The notes below the pieces were generated by a model, which was not told the DNA's origin, ran no database searches, and worked only from the letters and a program-made list of their open reading frames with translations. Made by a program: the position numbers and the translations under genes. This document shows, piece after piece, positions 1-7,999 of a DNA stretch of 64,000 nucleotides. Each line of letters begins with the position of its first letter. The stretch's first letter is position 1. Source of the DNA: Rhodospirillales bacterium (lineage in GTDB: Bacteria; Pseudomonadota; Alphaproteobacteria; Rhodospirillales; WMHbin7); NCBI GenBank assembly GCA_016215555.1, contig JACRJC010000034.1:62001-126000 (forward strand). Direction: 5' to 3'.

Positions 1-1233
1 TTCCCCCACCGCCGCCCACACCTTGTCTAACTGCGCACCAGAAATGCCGTAGGGCGGCATGACATAGATGGTGTTGCCCAGCGGGCGCAGAAGCACGCCC
101 GAGGCGATGAAACGCTCGTACAATTTGGGGCCGATGCCCGCCAGATAGCCCTGATCCTGCACCTTCACATCCAGGGCGGCGATGGTTCCCAAACGGCGCA
201 CTTGCAAGAACCGCTCGTCACCTTCAAAACGGGCCAGGCGTTCTTCCTGCATCCGGCCAAGCCTGGCGATGCGCTCCAAAACCGGTTCCGTCTCCCACAC
301 ATCCAGATTGGCGTTGGCGGCCGCGCAGGCGATGGGATTGGCGGTGTAGGAACTGGAATGAAAAAAAGTCTTGGTCCGGTCCTCGGAATAATGGGCTTCG
401 AAAATATCGGCCCAGCACAAGGTGGCGGCCAGCGGCACGGCTCCGCCGGTCATGCCCTTGGCCAGGCATAGAATATCGGGGGTGATTCCCGCCTGCTCGC
501 AGGCGAACAGGCTGCCGGTGCGCCCGAAACCGGTCATCACCTCGTCGGCGATGAACAGCACGCCGAAACGCTCGCAAATGCGCTTCATCTCGGTCAGCAC
601 CTTAGGCGCATAGATCAGCATGCCGCCCGCCCCCAGGATCAGGGGCTCGACCACGAAACCCGCCACGTCGCCCTGTTTGCAGGCGGTTTCCAGCGCATCC
701 AGACAGGCTTGCTCGCACCCTTCGGAGGGGAAGGGAAGATGCGTCACCTGGAACAAGACCGGCTCATAGGCCTGGGTAAAGACGCCGCGCGCCCCCACCG
801 ACATCGTGCCCACCGTGTCGCCGTGATAGCCGCCCTCCAATGCCACAAATTTGCTGCGCGCCTGGCCCCGGTTGCGCCAATAGCCCAGCGCCATCTTCAA
901 GCCCACTTCGACGGCGGTGGAACCGCTGTCGGAAAAGAAGACGTAATCGAGCCCCTTGGGCGCGATCCTAACCAATCGTTCGGCCAAACGTTCCGCCGGT
1001 TCGTGGGTGAGGCCTGCGAAGATCATCTGATCCAGCCTGGCCGCCTGTTCCTGAATGGCCCTGGCGATGGGCGGATGGCAATGCCCATGCGTGATGACCC
1101 ACCAAGACGAAATGGCGTCGATCAGATCCTTGCCATCGGCCCCATGCAGCACCGACCCCGACGCCCGCTCGATCAGCGGCATCTGGGGGTGCAGCGCATG
1201 CTGGGTGAAGGGGTGCCAGACCCGCGAGGTCAT
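1..1233 (-). CDS. bioA: BioA, adenosylmethionine-8-amino-7-oxononanoate aminotransferase (3' end outside window)
   Basis: PLP-dependent class III aminotransferase that makes 7,8-diaminononanoate from KAPA and S-adenosylmethionine in biotin synthesis. The protein starts [16 protein letters not shown], a typical BioA N-terminus. It keeps the SSWWVTHGHCHP substrate-pocket stretch, the [11 protein letters not shown] stretch and the PLP lysine in CLAKGMTGG. The frame is open to base 1, giving 411 codons against about 420-430 for the family, so only the last few residues are missing. Its ATG overlaps the bioD stop as ATGA, so bioF-bioD-bioA are probably translationally coupled in that order. Confidence 0.95.
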   Translation of the reverse strand, partial: MTSRVWHPFTQHALHPQMPLIERASGSVLHGADGKDLIDAISSWWVITHGHCHPPIARAIQEQAARLDQMIFAGLTHEPAERLAERLVRIAPKGLDYVFFSDSGSTAVEVGLKMALGYWRNRGQARSKFVALEGGYHGDTVGTMSVGARGVFTQAYEPVLFQVTHLPFPSEGCEQACLDALETACKQGDVAGFVVEPLILGAGGMLIYAPKVLTEMKRICERFGVLFIADEVMTGFGRTGSLFACEQAGITPDILCLAKGMTGGAVPLAATLCWADIFEAHYSEDRTKTFFHSSSYTANPIACAAANANLDVWETEPVLERIARLGRMQEERLARFEGDERFLQVRRLGTIAALDVKVQDQGYLAGIGPKLYERFIASGVLLRPLGNTIYVMPPYGISGAQLDKVWAAVGE

Positions 1234-1838
1234 GACGTGAAATCCCCGAGATCGAAATTGGCGGCAAAGGCCTGGGACAGGCTTTGCGCCGTCACTTTCT
1301 CGATCCAGGGCAATCGCCCCAGGCGCTTTATCTTGCCGAAATCGCAGATGCTTCGTTCGCTGTCCTCGTTGGCCTCGCCGATGAAGGCTAGGCCCAGAAC
1401 CGCGATGCCCCGCGCCCGCAAACCTTCCAGGCTCAACAGGCTGTGATTGATGGTGCCAAGCGTGGTGCGGGCGCAGAGCACCACCGGCAAGTTCCAGCGT
1501 TTCATCAGATCGGCGAATAAGCTCCGCTTTGAAAGCGGGCTTAGAACGCCGCCCGCCGCTTCGATCACCAAGGGATCGGCAGCCGGCACATCCAATCCAT
1601 CGGCATCGATTTCAATGCCATCCCTGGCCGCCGCCAGATGCGGCGACATTGGACGCGAAAGACGATAGGCTTCGGGCAGAACCCTGGCCCCCATGCGGGC
1701 GGCGAAGACGCTATCCGTCTCGTCCTCCAGCCCCGCCTGCACCGGCTTCCAATAGCCGGCTCCGAGCGCGCAGGCCAGCCCGGCCGCGAAAACCGTCTTT
1801 CCGATGCCGGTGTCGGTACCCGCCACCACGATCTTCAT
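1230..1838 (-). CDS. bioD: BioD, dethiobiotin synthetase
   Basis: ATP-dependent closure of the ureido ring, converting 7,8-diaminononanoate and CO2 to dethiobiotin. At 202 aa it is of normal or slightly short family length. The P-loop GTDTGIGKT lies at residues 7-15, followed by the KPVQAG stretch that binds substrate and Mg. The motif EAAGGVLSP around residue 95 matches the second conserved block. It overlaps bioF upstream by 4 bp and bioA downstream by 4 bp, so it is the middle gene of a compact biotin operon. Confidence 0.95.
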   Translation of the reverse strand: MKIVVAGTDTGIGKTVFAAGLACALGAGYWKPVQAGLEDETDSVFAARMGARVLPEAYRLSRPMSPHLAAARDGIEIDADGLDVPAADPLVIEAAGGVLSPLSKRSLFADLMKRWNLPVVLCARTTLGTINHSLLSLEGLRARGIAVLGLAFIGEANEDSERSICDFGKIKRLGRLPWIEKVTAQSLSQAFAANFDLGDFTS

Positions 1839-2947
1839 GGCTTCAACAGACTTTTCAAATCGTCAAGCAGATTGGCCATAACCGCCTCATCCACATTCAA
1901 GGTGATGGTCAGACGCAGGCGCGACGTCCCTTCGGGCACGGTGGGCGGGCGGATGGCCCGAATATCATAGCCCTTGGCCTGAAGCTGCGCGGCCAAAGCC
2001 ACGGCGCGTTCGGGCGCCCCCACGATGACGGGCTGAATCTGCGTACCGCTTGGCGTCAGGCCGATTTCTCGCAGACGCTGGCCGGTGAAGGCGACCAAAG
2101 ACGCCAGGCGCTCCCTTCTTTCCGGCTGCTCCTGGCACAGTTTCAGGCTGGCCCGCACCACCGAAGCCATCAAGGGCGAGGGTGCGGTGGCGAAAATGAA
2201 GGGCCGCGCCCGATTGACCATGAAGTCTTTCAGCACCTGGGCGCAGGTCAGAATCCCGCCCATCGAACCCAGCGCCTTGCCGCAGGTATGCAGGGCAATC
2301 ACGTTCCGGCGCCCTTCGAAGGGGGCCGTCAGGCCGCGCCCGTCCGAGCCCAGCACGCCGGTGGCATGCGCCTCATCGACGACCAGCATGGCCTGATGGC
2401 GCTCGGCTAGTTCCATCAAGTCCGAAAGCGGCGCCAGGTCGCCATCCATGCTGTACAGGCTTTCCACCGCCATCCAGACCCGGCCCCGCCCGCGATGCGC
2501 TTTCAAGGCCTCCTCGAAGGCCAAGACATCGTTATGGGCGATGCCTTGGCTCTCGGCCCGGCTCATGCGCAGGCCGTCATGCACGCTGGCATGGATCAGT
2601 TCGTCGTAAAGGATCAGGTCGCCGCGCTGGGGCAGGGTGGCGAAGAGGGCCGAATTGGCGGGAAAGCCGCCCCCGAAATACAGGGCACTTTCAGCGCCGA
2701 AAAAGCGGGCCGCCTCGGCCTCCAGGGTCTCGTGTTCAGGATGGTTGCCGCACAGCAGGCGCGAGCCTCCCGCCCCCACCGGCACGCCGCGCGCCAGCGC
2801 CTCTTGAACCGCCTGGGCCAGTTCAGGCGAATCGGCCAGGGCCAGATAGTCGTTCGAGGAAAAATCGTGACGGAGACGGGGGGACAGCGCCCTTAGGCGT
2901 CCCGCCTGTTCAAGGTCCGAAAGCGCTGTCCGGAAGGTCTCAAGCAT
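1835..2947 (-). CDS. bioF: BioF, 8-amino-7-oxononanoate synthase
   Basis: PLP enzyme of the alpha-oxoamine synthase family that condenses pimeloyl-ACP or -CoA with alanine to give KAPA. It has 370 aa, slightly shorter than the usual 380-390. The Asp of [10 protein letters not shown] (from residue 191) pairs with the PLP pyridine nitrogen, and Lys224 in [12 protein letters not shown] is the Schiff-base lysine. It is the first gene of bioF-bioD-bioA. No bioB or bioC is visible here, and a repeat copy (2998-3080) lies just upstream. Confidence 0.95.
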   Translation of the reverse strand: MLETFRTALSDLEQAGRLRALSPRLRHDFSSNDYLALADSPELAQAVQEALARGVPVGAGGSRLLCGNHPEHETLEAEAARFFGAESALYFGGGFPANSALFATLPQRGDLILYDELIHASVHDGLRMSRAESQGIAHNDVLAFEEALKAHRGRGRVWMAVESLYSMDGDLAPLSDLMELAERHQAMLVVDEAHATGVLGSDGRGLTAPFEGRRNVIALHTCGKALGSMGGILTCAQVLKDFMVNRARPFIFATAPSPLMASVVRASLKLCQEQPERRERLASLVAFTGQRLREIGLTPSGTQIQPVIVGAPERAVALAAQLQAKGYDIRAIRPPTVPEGTSRLRLTITLNVDEAVMANLLDDLKSLLKP

Positions 2948-2997
2948 GCCGATGAGTTACGCCAAAAGCGGCCCTCGGTCAAAAGAAAGCGCCAATT

Positions 2998-3080
2998 CCT
3001 CATCTTGAGGAGCGCAGCGTCTCGAAAGATGAGGCTTCCACCCTTCGAGACGGGCGCTTGGCGCCCTCCTCAGGGTGAGG
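2998..3080. repeat. Dispersed palindromic repeat, copy A
   Basis: An imperfect palindrome. The outer arms read CTTGAGGAG and CTCCTCAGGGTGAGG, and the inner arms read CGTCTCGAA and TTCGAGACG. A second copy with the same outer and inner arms lies at 35022-35125. It sits between bioF and the rhodanese gene, both on the minus strand, and may also act as a hairpin after the rhodanese gene. Similar CTTCGAGACG / CTCAGGGTGAGG repeats are common in alphaproteobacterial intergenic DNA. Confidence 0.75.
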
Positions 3081-3084
3081 TTTT

Positions 3085-3453
3085 TTACCGCCCGGCGGCG
3101 ATCTCGCCGCCCATCTGAGCCCAGGCGATGATGCCGCCGCTCAGGCGATGGATCGGGCCCTGATAGCCGGAAGCGGCCAGCAGCATGGCCGCCATGCCGC
3201 AACGCGAGCCGCTGCGGCAGTGAATCAGCAGATTCTTGCCCTCGGGCACGTCGGGGATGACCGCCGGATTGAAGCGCGACAGCGGCAACGGAACGGCGCC
3301 GGGAATATGGCCGGCCAGGAATTCGTTGTCTTCGCGCACATCCACGATCACGGCCTGATCCTGTCCGACCCAGTCTTGCAACTGAACGGCTTCAACCATC
3401 AAGATATTGTCGAAAGCGGGAACCTGGGGAACGCCAAGAAGATGTCCGAACAT
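3085..3453 (-). CDS. Single-domain rhodanese-like protein
   Basis: A 122-aa single rhodanese domain, the size of GlpE-type sulfurtransferases. The VDVREDNEFLAGHIPGA signature lies at about residues 37-53. The active-site loop CRSGSR has its catalytic Cys at residue 79, and the C-terminal GGIIAWAQMGG matches the family end. It probably transfers sulfur from thiosulfate or a persulfide carrier in the cytoplasm, as there is no signal peptide. It stands alone. Its upstream region has a TTGACA-like -35 (3511-3516, minus strand) directly after a CCTACCC heptamer. Confidence 0.85.
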   Translation of the reverse strand: MFGHLLGVPQVPAFDNILMVEAVQLQDWVGQDQAVIVDVREDNEFLAGHIPGAVPLPLSRFNPAVIPDVPEGKNLLIHCRSGSRCGMAAMLLAASGYQGPIHRLSGGIIAWAQMGGEIAAGR

Positions 3454-3584
3454 GGAAAAACTACCGGTCTGTGGTTGGTCGAATATTAGGTAGTTCTTAT
3501 ATTATTTCCTGTCAAGACCTACCCGCCGCCTTGATGTGGGGTCGATCGGCCCGAAAACAAGACGGGCGGCCCCATGCGCACGAT

Positions 3585-3623
3585 CGTTTTAATCCGCGTT
3601 GCGACGTGACGCGGATTAAAACG
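3585..3623. repeat. Perfect 15-bp inverted repeat
   Basis: Left arm CGTTTTAATCCGCGT at 3585-3599 and its exact reverse complement at 3609-3623 around a 9-nt loop. It lacks a T-run, and the arms are AT/GC mixed, so it looks like part of an extragenic palindromic element rather than a terminator. The next element (3648-3713) begins 25 bp away, and a CGTGAATC at its edge is repeated in inverted form there. Confidence 0.8.
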
Positions 3624-3647
3624 TGAATCGTTCGCTAAAACAAATTT

Positions 3648-3713
3648 CTAGAGCAGATTCACGCCCTCACTCGAAGCCGCATAACGGCTTCGATTTCTGG
3701 CGATCTGCTCTAG
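3648..3713. repeat. Nested inverted repeat (11-bp outer, 8-bp inner arms)
   Basis: Outer arms CTAGAGCAGAT (3648-3658) and ATCTGCTCTAG (3703-3713) are perfect. Inside them lies a second perfect hairpin, CGAAGCCG (3672-3679) with CGGCTTCG (3685-3692). This is the organisation of a mobile palindromic (REP/MITE-like) unit. It fills most of the 390-bp gap between the rhodanese gene and infC. I saw no second full copy in the window. Confidence 0.75.
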
Positions 3714-3801
3714 GAACCGCCCGTCTACTCATACCCTAAACTTCAAAGCCAAACCCGAGCGCAGAACCGCTTCAAGCGAGGGTTTGACCGAACAGAACCG
3801 G

Positions 3802-3838
3802 GAAAAAGTACACCGAGGCGAAGCCGAGGGACTTTTTC
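3802..3838 (-). terminator. Possible infC terminator
   Basis: Arms GAAAAAGT (3802-3809) and ACTTTTTC (3831-3838) enclose a small GC stem. On the minus strand the structure begins a few bases after the infC stop and carries T-rich sequence on its 3' arm. The stem is AT-rich, so this is only a plausible rho-independent terminator of thrS-infC. Confidence 0.4.
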
Positions 3839-3844
3839 ACGATG

Positions 3845-4381
3845 TTATTTCGGCGCCATGACCATGACCATCTGGCGGCCTTCCATTTTGGGGAACTGTT
3901 CGACCTTGGCCAACAGATCGAGTTCTTCCTTGACCCGATCCAGGACCTTGACCCCCAGTTCCTGATGCGCCATCTCGCGGCCACGGAAGCGAAGGGTCAC
4001 CTTCACCTTGTCGCCTTCCTCGAGGAATTTCTTCATGGCCCGCATCTTGACCTGATAGTCGTTTTCGTCGATGCCCGGACGCAGCTTGATCTCTTTGATT
4101 TCGATCACTTTCTGCTTCTTGCGGGCCTCGTTCTTTTTCTTCTGCTCCTCGTATTTGTACTTGCCGAAATCGAGGATTTTGCAGACCGGCGGCTCGGCAT
4201 TGGGCGATACTTCGACCAGATCGAGTCCGGCCTGACTTGCCTTTTCCAGAGCTTCACGGATTTGAACGACGCCCAGCATTTCACCGTTCTCATCGACGAG
4301 CCGCACGCTGCGTGCGGAAATCTCGCCGTTAATGCGCGGCCCATCCTTAGAGGGCGGCGCGGGCATTGGTCCTTTAACGAT
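3845..4381 (-). CDS. infC: Translation initiation factor IF-3, probable AUC start
   Basis: IF-3 binds the 30S subunit, blocks premature joining and proofreads start codons. The protein shows the N-terminal block [20 protein letters not shown], the lysine-rich linker and the C-terminal domain ending with the [12 protein letters not shown] type of sequence. The first in-frame ATG (4364-4366) has AGGA only 3 nt upstream. Five codons earlier an ATC (4379-4381) sits exactly 6 nt after a perfect GGAGG (4388-4392). Because infC genes classically use a non-canonical start for autoregulation, I place the start at the ATC (about 178 aa). It lies 45 bp after thrS and is probably co-transcribed. No rpmI-rplT follows. 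Confidence 0.9.
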   Translation of the reverse strand: MVKGPMPAPPSKDGPRINGEISARSVRLVDENGEMLGVVQIREALEKASQAGLDLVEVSPNAEPPVCKILDFGKYKYEEQKKKNEARKKQKVIEIKEIKLRPGIDENDYQVKMRAMKKFLEEGDKVKVTLRFRGREMAHQELGVKVLDRVKEELDLLAKVEQFPKMEGRQMVMVMAPK

Positions 4382-4387
4382 CAGAAA

Positions 4388-4392
4388 CCTCC
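4388..4392 (-). promoter_or_regulatory. Ribosome binding site that selects the AUC start of infC
   Basis: GGAGG on the minus strand, 6 nt from the ATC at 4379-4381 and 21 nt from the first ATG. The spacing fits the ATC and not the ATG. Confidence 0.65.
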
Positions 4393-4426
4393 ATCGGTTG
4401 CGTCAAAGATCCGGCATGACGACAAG

Positions 4427-6370
4427 TCACGCCGTCTCCCGCCGGATATCGGGCGGGGTCGATTCGGCCCTAAGCATAGCCACAGCCTCATCAAGCGCAA
4501 GCACTTCTTGCTTCTCGCCGCCCAGGCGGCGCAGGGCCACCTGGCGGTTCTCGGCCTCGCGCTTGCCCACCACCAGCAGATAGGGGACTTTGGCCAGCGA
4601 ATGTTCGCGCACCTTGAGGTTGATTTTCTCGTTGCGCAGATCGGTGTCGGCCTTCAGCCCGGCCTTCTTGAGGGCCCAGCGCACCTCTTCGGCATAGGAA
4701 TCGCCGTCGCTGGTGATGGTGGCGACCACGGCCTGGGTGGGCGCCAGCCAGCCCGGCAAGCGGCCGGCATGGTTCTCGATCAGGATGCCGGTAAAGCGCT
4801 CGAGCGAGCCGAACAAGGCCCGATGCAGCATGACCGGGCGGTGCTTGGCCCCATCCTCGCCGACATAAGTAACGTCGAAACGCTCGGTCAGATTCATATC
4901 GACCTGCAGCGTGCCGCACTGCCAGTCGCGCCCGATGGCGTCGCGCAAAACGAATTCCAGCTTGGGGCCATAGAAGGCGCCTTCGCCGGGATTGAGCGTA
5001 TAGGCGAGGTTCATATGTTCAAGCGCGCCCTTCAGGGCCGCTTCCAGCTTGTCCCAGACCTCGTCCGAGCCGATGCGCTTTTCGGGCCGGTCCGAGAATT
5101 TGATGCGCACATTGTCGAAGCCGAAATCCTTGTAGATGTCGAGGATCAGATCGACCACCTTCTTGCACTCGTCTTCCATCTGTTCCAGCGTGCAGAAGAT
5201 ATGGGCATCATCCTGGGTAAAGGCGCGAACGCGCATCAGGCCGTGTAGCGCGCCCGAAGGCTCGTAGCGATGAACCTTGCCGAATTCGGCCATGCGCAAG
5301 GGCAGGTCGCGATAGCTTTTGATGCCTTGCGCGAAGACCTGGATGCCGCCCGGGCAGTTCATCGGCTTGACGGCATAGATGCGCTCGTCCTCGCGGTCGG
5401 GAAAGAAGCGGGTGAAGAACATGTTTTCGCGGAAAGTGTCCCAATGGCCGCTGGTCATCCACATCTGGCGGTCCATCAGTTCCGGCGTGCTGATCTCGAC
5501 ATAGCCGGCCTCGTCCTGGCGGCGGCGCATATAATCCATCAGGGTGCGAAACAGGGTCCAGCCCTGGGGATGCCAAAAGACGGCGCCCGGAGCCTCTTCT
5601 TGGAAGTGGAAAAGGTCCATCTCCTTGCCCAGGCGGCGATGGTCGCGCTTCTCGGCCTCTTCCAGCATGGTGGTGTAGGCGTTCAGATCCTTGTCGTTGG
5701 TCCAGGCGGTGCCGTAGATGCGAGACAGCATGGCGTTCTTGGAATCGCCCCGCCAATAGGCGCCGGCCACCTTCATCAGCTTGAAGGACTTGCCCAGCTT
5801 GGAGGTCGAGGGCAGATGGGGACCACGGCACAAATCCATCCAATCGCCCTGTCGGTAGATCGAAATTGGCTGGCCGTCGGGAATGGCCCCGATCAGCTCG
5901 GCCTTGTAATGCTCGCCGATGCTTTTGAAATGGGCGACCGCTTTGTCGCGTTCCCACTCTTCGCGCACCAGCGGCAGATCGCGGTCCACGATCTGTTTCA
6001 TCCGCTCTTCGATCTTGGGCAGGTCTTCCGGCGTGAAGGGAGTCTTGGCGGCGAAATCGTAATAGAAGCCGTTCTCGATGGCCGGGCCGATGGTGACCTG
6101 CGTCCCCGGGAACAGTTCCTGCACCGCCTGGGCCATGACATGGGCGGCGTCGTGGCGGATGAGTTCCAGCCCCTCGGGATCCTTGGCGGTGACGATGGCG
6201 ACCTTGGCGTCAGTCTCGATGCGGGTCGCAAGATCGACCAGCGTCCCATCCAGCTTCATGGCCAGGGCGGCCTTGGCCAGTCCGGCGCCGATGCCGGCGG
6301 CCAGTTCGGTTCCCGTCACCGCGCCCTCGAATGAGCGGACGGAACCATCGGGAAGGGTAATCGCAACCAT
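4427..6370 (-). CDS. thrS: Threonyl-tRNA synthetase
   Basis: Class II aminoacyl-tRNA synthetase of 647 aa, full length. It has an N-terminal TGS domain (about residues 1-60, beginning [14 protein letters not shown]) and the second editing domain with [11 protein letters not shown], where the zinc/editing histidines sit. The catalytic core carries [10 protein letters not shown] and the motif 2 loop [14 protein letters not shown]. The anticodon-binding domain at the C-terminus ends [15 protein letters not shown]. It is the first gene before infC. The 110-bp upstream gap shows no obvious T-box or attenuator. Confidence 0.97.
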   Translation of the reverse strand: MVAITLPDGSVRSFEGAVTGTELAAGIGAGLAKAALAMKLDGTLVDLATRIETDAKVAIVTAKDPEGLELIRHDAAHVMAQAVQELFPGTQVTIGPAIENGFYYDFAAKTPFTPEDLPKIEERMKQIVDRDLPLVREEWERDKAVAHFKSIGEHYKAELIGAIPDGQPISIYRQGDWMDLCRGPHLPSTSKLGKSFKLMKVAGAYWRGDSKNAMLSRIYGTAWTNDKDLNAYTTMLEEAEKRDHRRLGKEMDLFHFQEEAPGAVFWHPQGWTLFRTLMDYMRRRQDEAGYVEISTPELMDRQMWMTSGHWDTFRENMFFTRFFPDREDERIYAVKPMNCPGGIQVFAQGIKSYRDLPLRMAEFGKVHRYEPSGALHGLMRVRAFTQDDAHIFCTLEQMEDECKKVVDLILDIYKDFGFDNVRIKFSDRPEKRIGSDEVWDKLEAALKGALEHMNLAYTLNPGEGAFYGPKLEFVLRDAIGRDWQCGTLQVDMNLTERFDVTYVGEDGAKHRPVMLHRALFGSLERFTGILIENHAGRLPGWLAPTQAVVATITSDGDSYAEEVRWALKKAGLKADTDLRNEKINLKVREHSLAKVPYLLVVGKREAENRQVALRRLGGEKQEVLALDEAVAMLRAESTPPDIRRETA

Positions 6371-6480
6371 GGGCGGAACTCTTGATTTAGAAGGGCTTCA
6401 GGACCGGGCAGAGTAGTCCGTTTGGCCGCTCTGTCAAGACAGCGGGGCAGCAAAATCCAGGCTTTTTCCGCTAAAAACCC

Positions 6481-7248
6481 CTACTTTTCAAGTTCCGACC
6501 CCAACCCGCTCATCCCCGCCAGCAGGGGGCCGAACAGCTTTTCCGGGGCCTCGCCCCATTTGGCGATGAATTCCTCGCGTCTGGCAGGGCTGAAGTAAGC
6601 CTTGATGCGCTGGGGCGCGAACAGGGTCGAGAGCAGCAGATAGATATGCCTCCGCTCGAAGCGCAAGCCCGGCTTGGGCGTCGAATTCATGATGGTGAGC
6701 AGCCAGTCTTGGCGAACCTCGAAACGTAAAAAGGCTCGCGCCACCGCGACCAGGGCCGTTTCATAGACCTCGACCATGTCGGGATCGTCATGGAAACCGG
6801 CCCATTCGACGGTGCCGGACGGCCCCCGATGGCGAAGGGCGGCCTGCTCGGCGCGAGCGGCCAATTGGGCATGGGTTTCGTTGCCGAGCATCATGCGCAG
6901 CGCCGTGAAGAATTGCGCCAAATGGCCGCGCTCGATACCGCCTTGCGGATCGTCCAGAAGTGGTGCCAGCGGTCTGACCAGCACGCGGCCCAGAAAATTG
7001 CGGCGCAGGACCTCGTAGCGCTGAGCCGAAAAATCGGCCTGGCAATCCTTCGCCATCTTGCCGCAGCAAGCCGCCAACAACGCATTGTCGCAAGACAGCC
7101 GGGCTGTGATGCTGCGCACTTGATCCAAGGAGATCACGCCGCCTTCGGCCTCGGTCTCCAACCGCTTCAAGGCGATTCCCAAGGCCATCTTGGCCATCTG
7201 GTGGCAGCGGCTCCCCTCTTGGCTCATCCGACGTGCAAGGCTTGTCAT
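6481..7248 (-). CDS. Conserved-looking hypothetical protein, 255 aa
   Basis: I do not recognise a family. The protein is soluble and probably mostly helical, with no signal peptide or membrane segment. It has a CDNALLAACCGKMAKDC stretch with four cysteines in about 17 residues (around 73-89). That spacing could bind a metal but matches no motif I know. Codon use and GC resemble neighbours, so it is likely a native gene. It lies 110 bp upstream of thrS on the same strand, and is separated by 76 bp from the response regulator gene. Confidence 0.7.
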   Translation of the reverse strand: MTSLARRMSQEGSRCHQMAKMALGIALKRLETEAEGGVISLDQVRSITARLSCDNALLAACCGKMAKDCQADFSAQRYEVLRRNFLGRVLVRPLAPLLDDPQGGIERGHLAQFFTALRMMLGNETHAQLAARAEQAALRHRGPSGTVEWAGFHDDPDMVEVYETALVAVARAFLRFEVRQDWLLTIMNSTPKPGLRFERRHIYLLLSTLFAPQRIKAYFSPARREEFIAKWGEAPEKLFGPLLAGMSGLGSELEK

Positions 7249-7324
7249 GGCCTTCCCCCTTTGCGACTCTCCTCGCTAGAGGTAATGCAACATTTGGGAG
7301 AAAAGATGAAGCGATGCTATATGT

Positions 7325-7999
7325 TCAAATTTCAAAGCGATAACCAATGCCGTAAACGGAATGCAAAACCTCGGCATTGGGCAGAATGGCGTTCAGCTTC
7401 TTGCGAATGTTCTTGATGTGGCTATCGACGATGCGGTCCGAAACGTCTTCGCTGTCGGGATAGGCGAGGTCGAGAATCTGTGCCCTTGAATAAATGCGCC
7501 CCGGACGCGTCACCAGCAAGCGCAGCAACCGGTATTCGGTGGGCGTCAAATCAAGCCTTTTTCCGGCCATGGAAATGCGCTGGCTTTCCTCGTCAACCTC
7601 GATCAGTGAATTCGAGGCCTGGACCTCGCCGGGCTGAATGCGGCGCAAGACGGCGCCGACCCTGGCCATGACTTCGCGCGGGCTGAAGGGCTTGCAGATA
7701 TAGTCGTCGGCGCCGCTGTCCAGCCCGATCAGCCGGTCGGCTTCCTCGACCCTGGCCGTGACCATGATGATGGGCACATTCGAGAATTTGCGCACCTCGC
7801 GGCAGACTTCCAGGCCGTCCATCCCGGGCAGCATGAGATCGAGAAGAACCAGCGCCGGTTCCTGGTCGCGGATGGAATCGAGTGCGACGGCCCCATTCTC
7901 GATATGGCGCGGCTGATAGCCGGCCTTGGCCAGATAATCCATCAGAATGTTGGCGATCGTGGGTTCGTCCTCGACGATCAGAATCTGCCTTGCCGTCAT
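7325..7999 (-). CDS. BaeR-like OmpR-family response regulator
   Basis: A 224-aa receiver plus winged-helix DNA-binding regulator. The receiver starts ILIVEDEP, with the phosphoacceptor Asp in LVLLDLMLPGMDG and the switch Lys in DDYICKPFSPREV. The C-terminal effector ends DSHIKNIRKKLN...VYGIGYRFEI. The receiver is especially close to E. coli BaeR (REIRRFSDIPIVMVTA-like block). The start is the ATG at 7997-7999, preceded by GGAGAGGAAGA. It overlaps the kinase gene stop as ATGA, so the kinase precedes it in a single operon. Confidence 0.9.
   Translation of the reverse strand: MTARQILIVEDEPTIANILMDYLAKAGYQPRHIENGAVALDSIRDQEPALVLLDLMLPGMDGLEVCREVRKFSNVPIIMVTARVEEADRLIGLDSGADDYICKPFSPREVMARVGAVLRRIQPGEVQASNSLIEVDEESQRISMAGKRLDLTPTEYRLLRLLVTRPGRIYSRAQILDLAYPDSEDVSDRIVDSHIKNIRKKLNAILPNAEVLHSVYGIGYRFEI

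Noticed and set aside
3842-5248. 468-codon plus-strand frame opposite infC and thrS
   Set aside because: Antisense to two unmistakable translation genes, without a ribosome site or family features.
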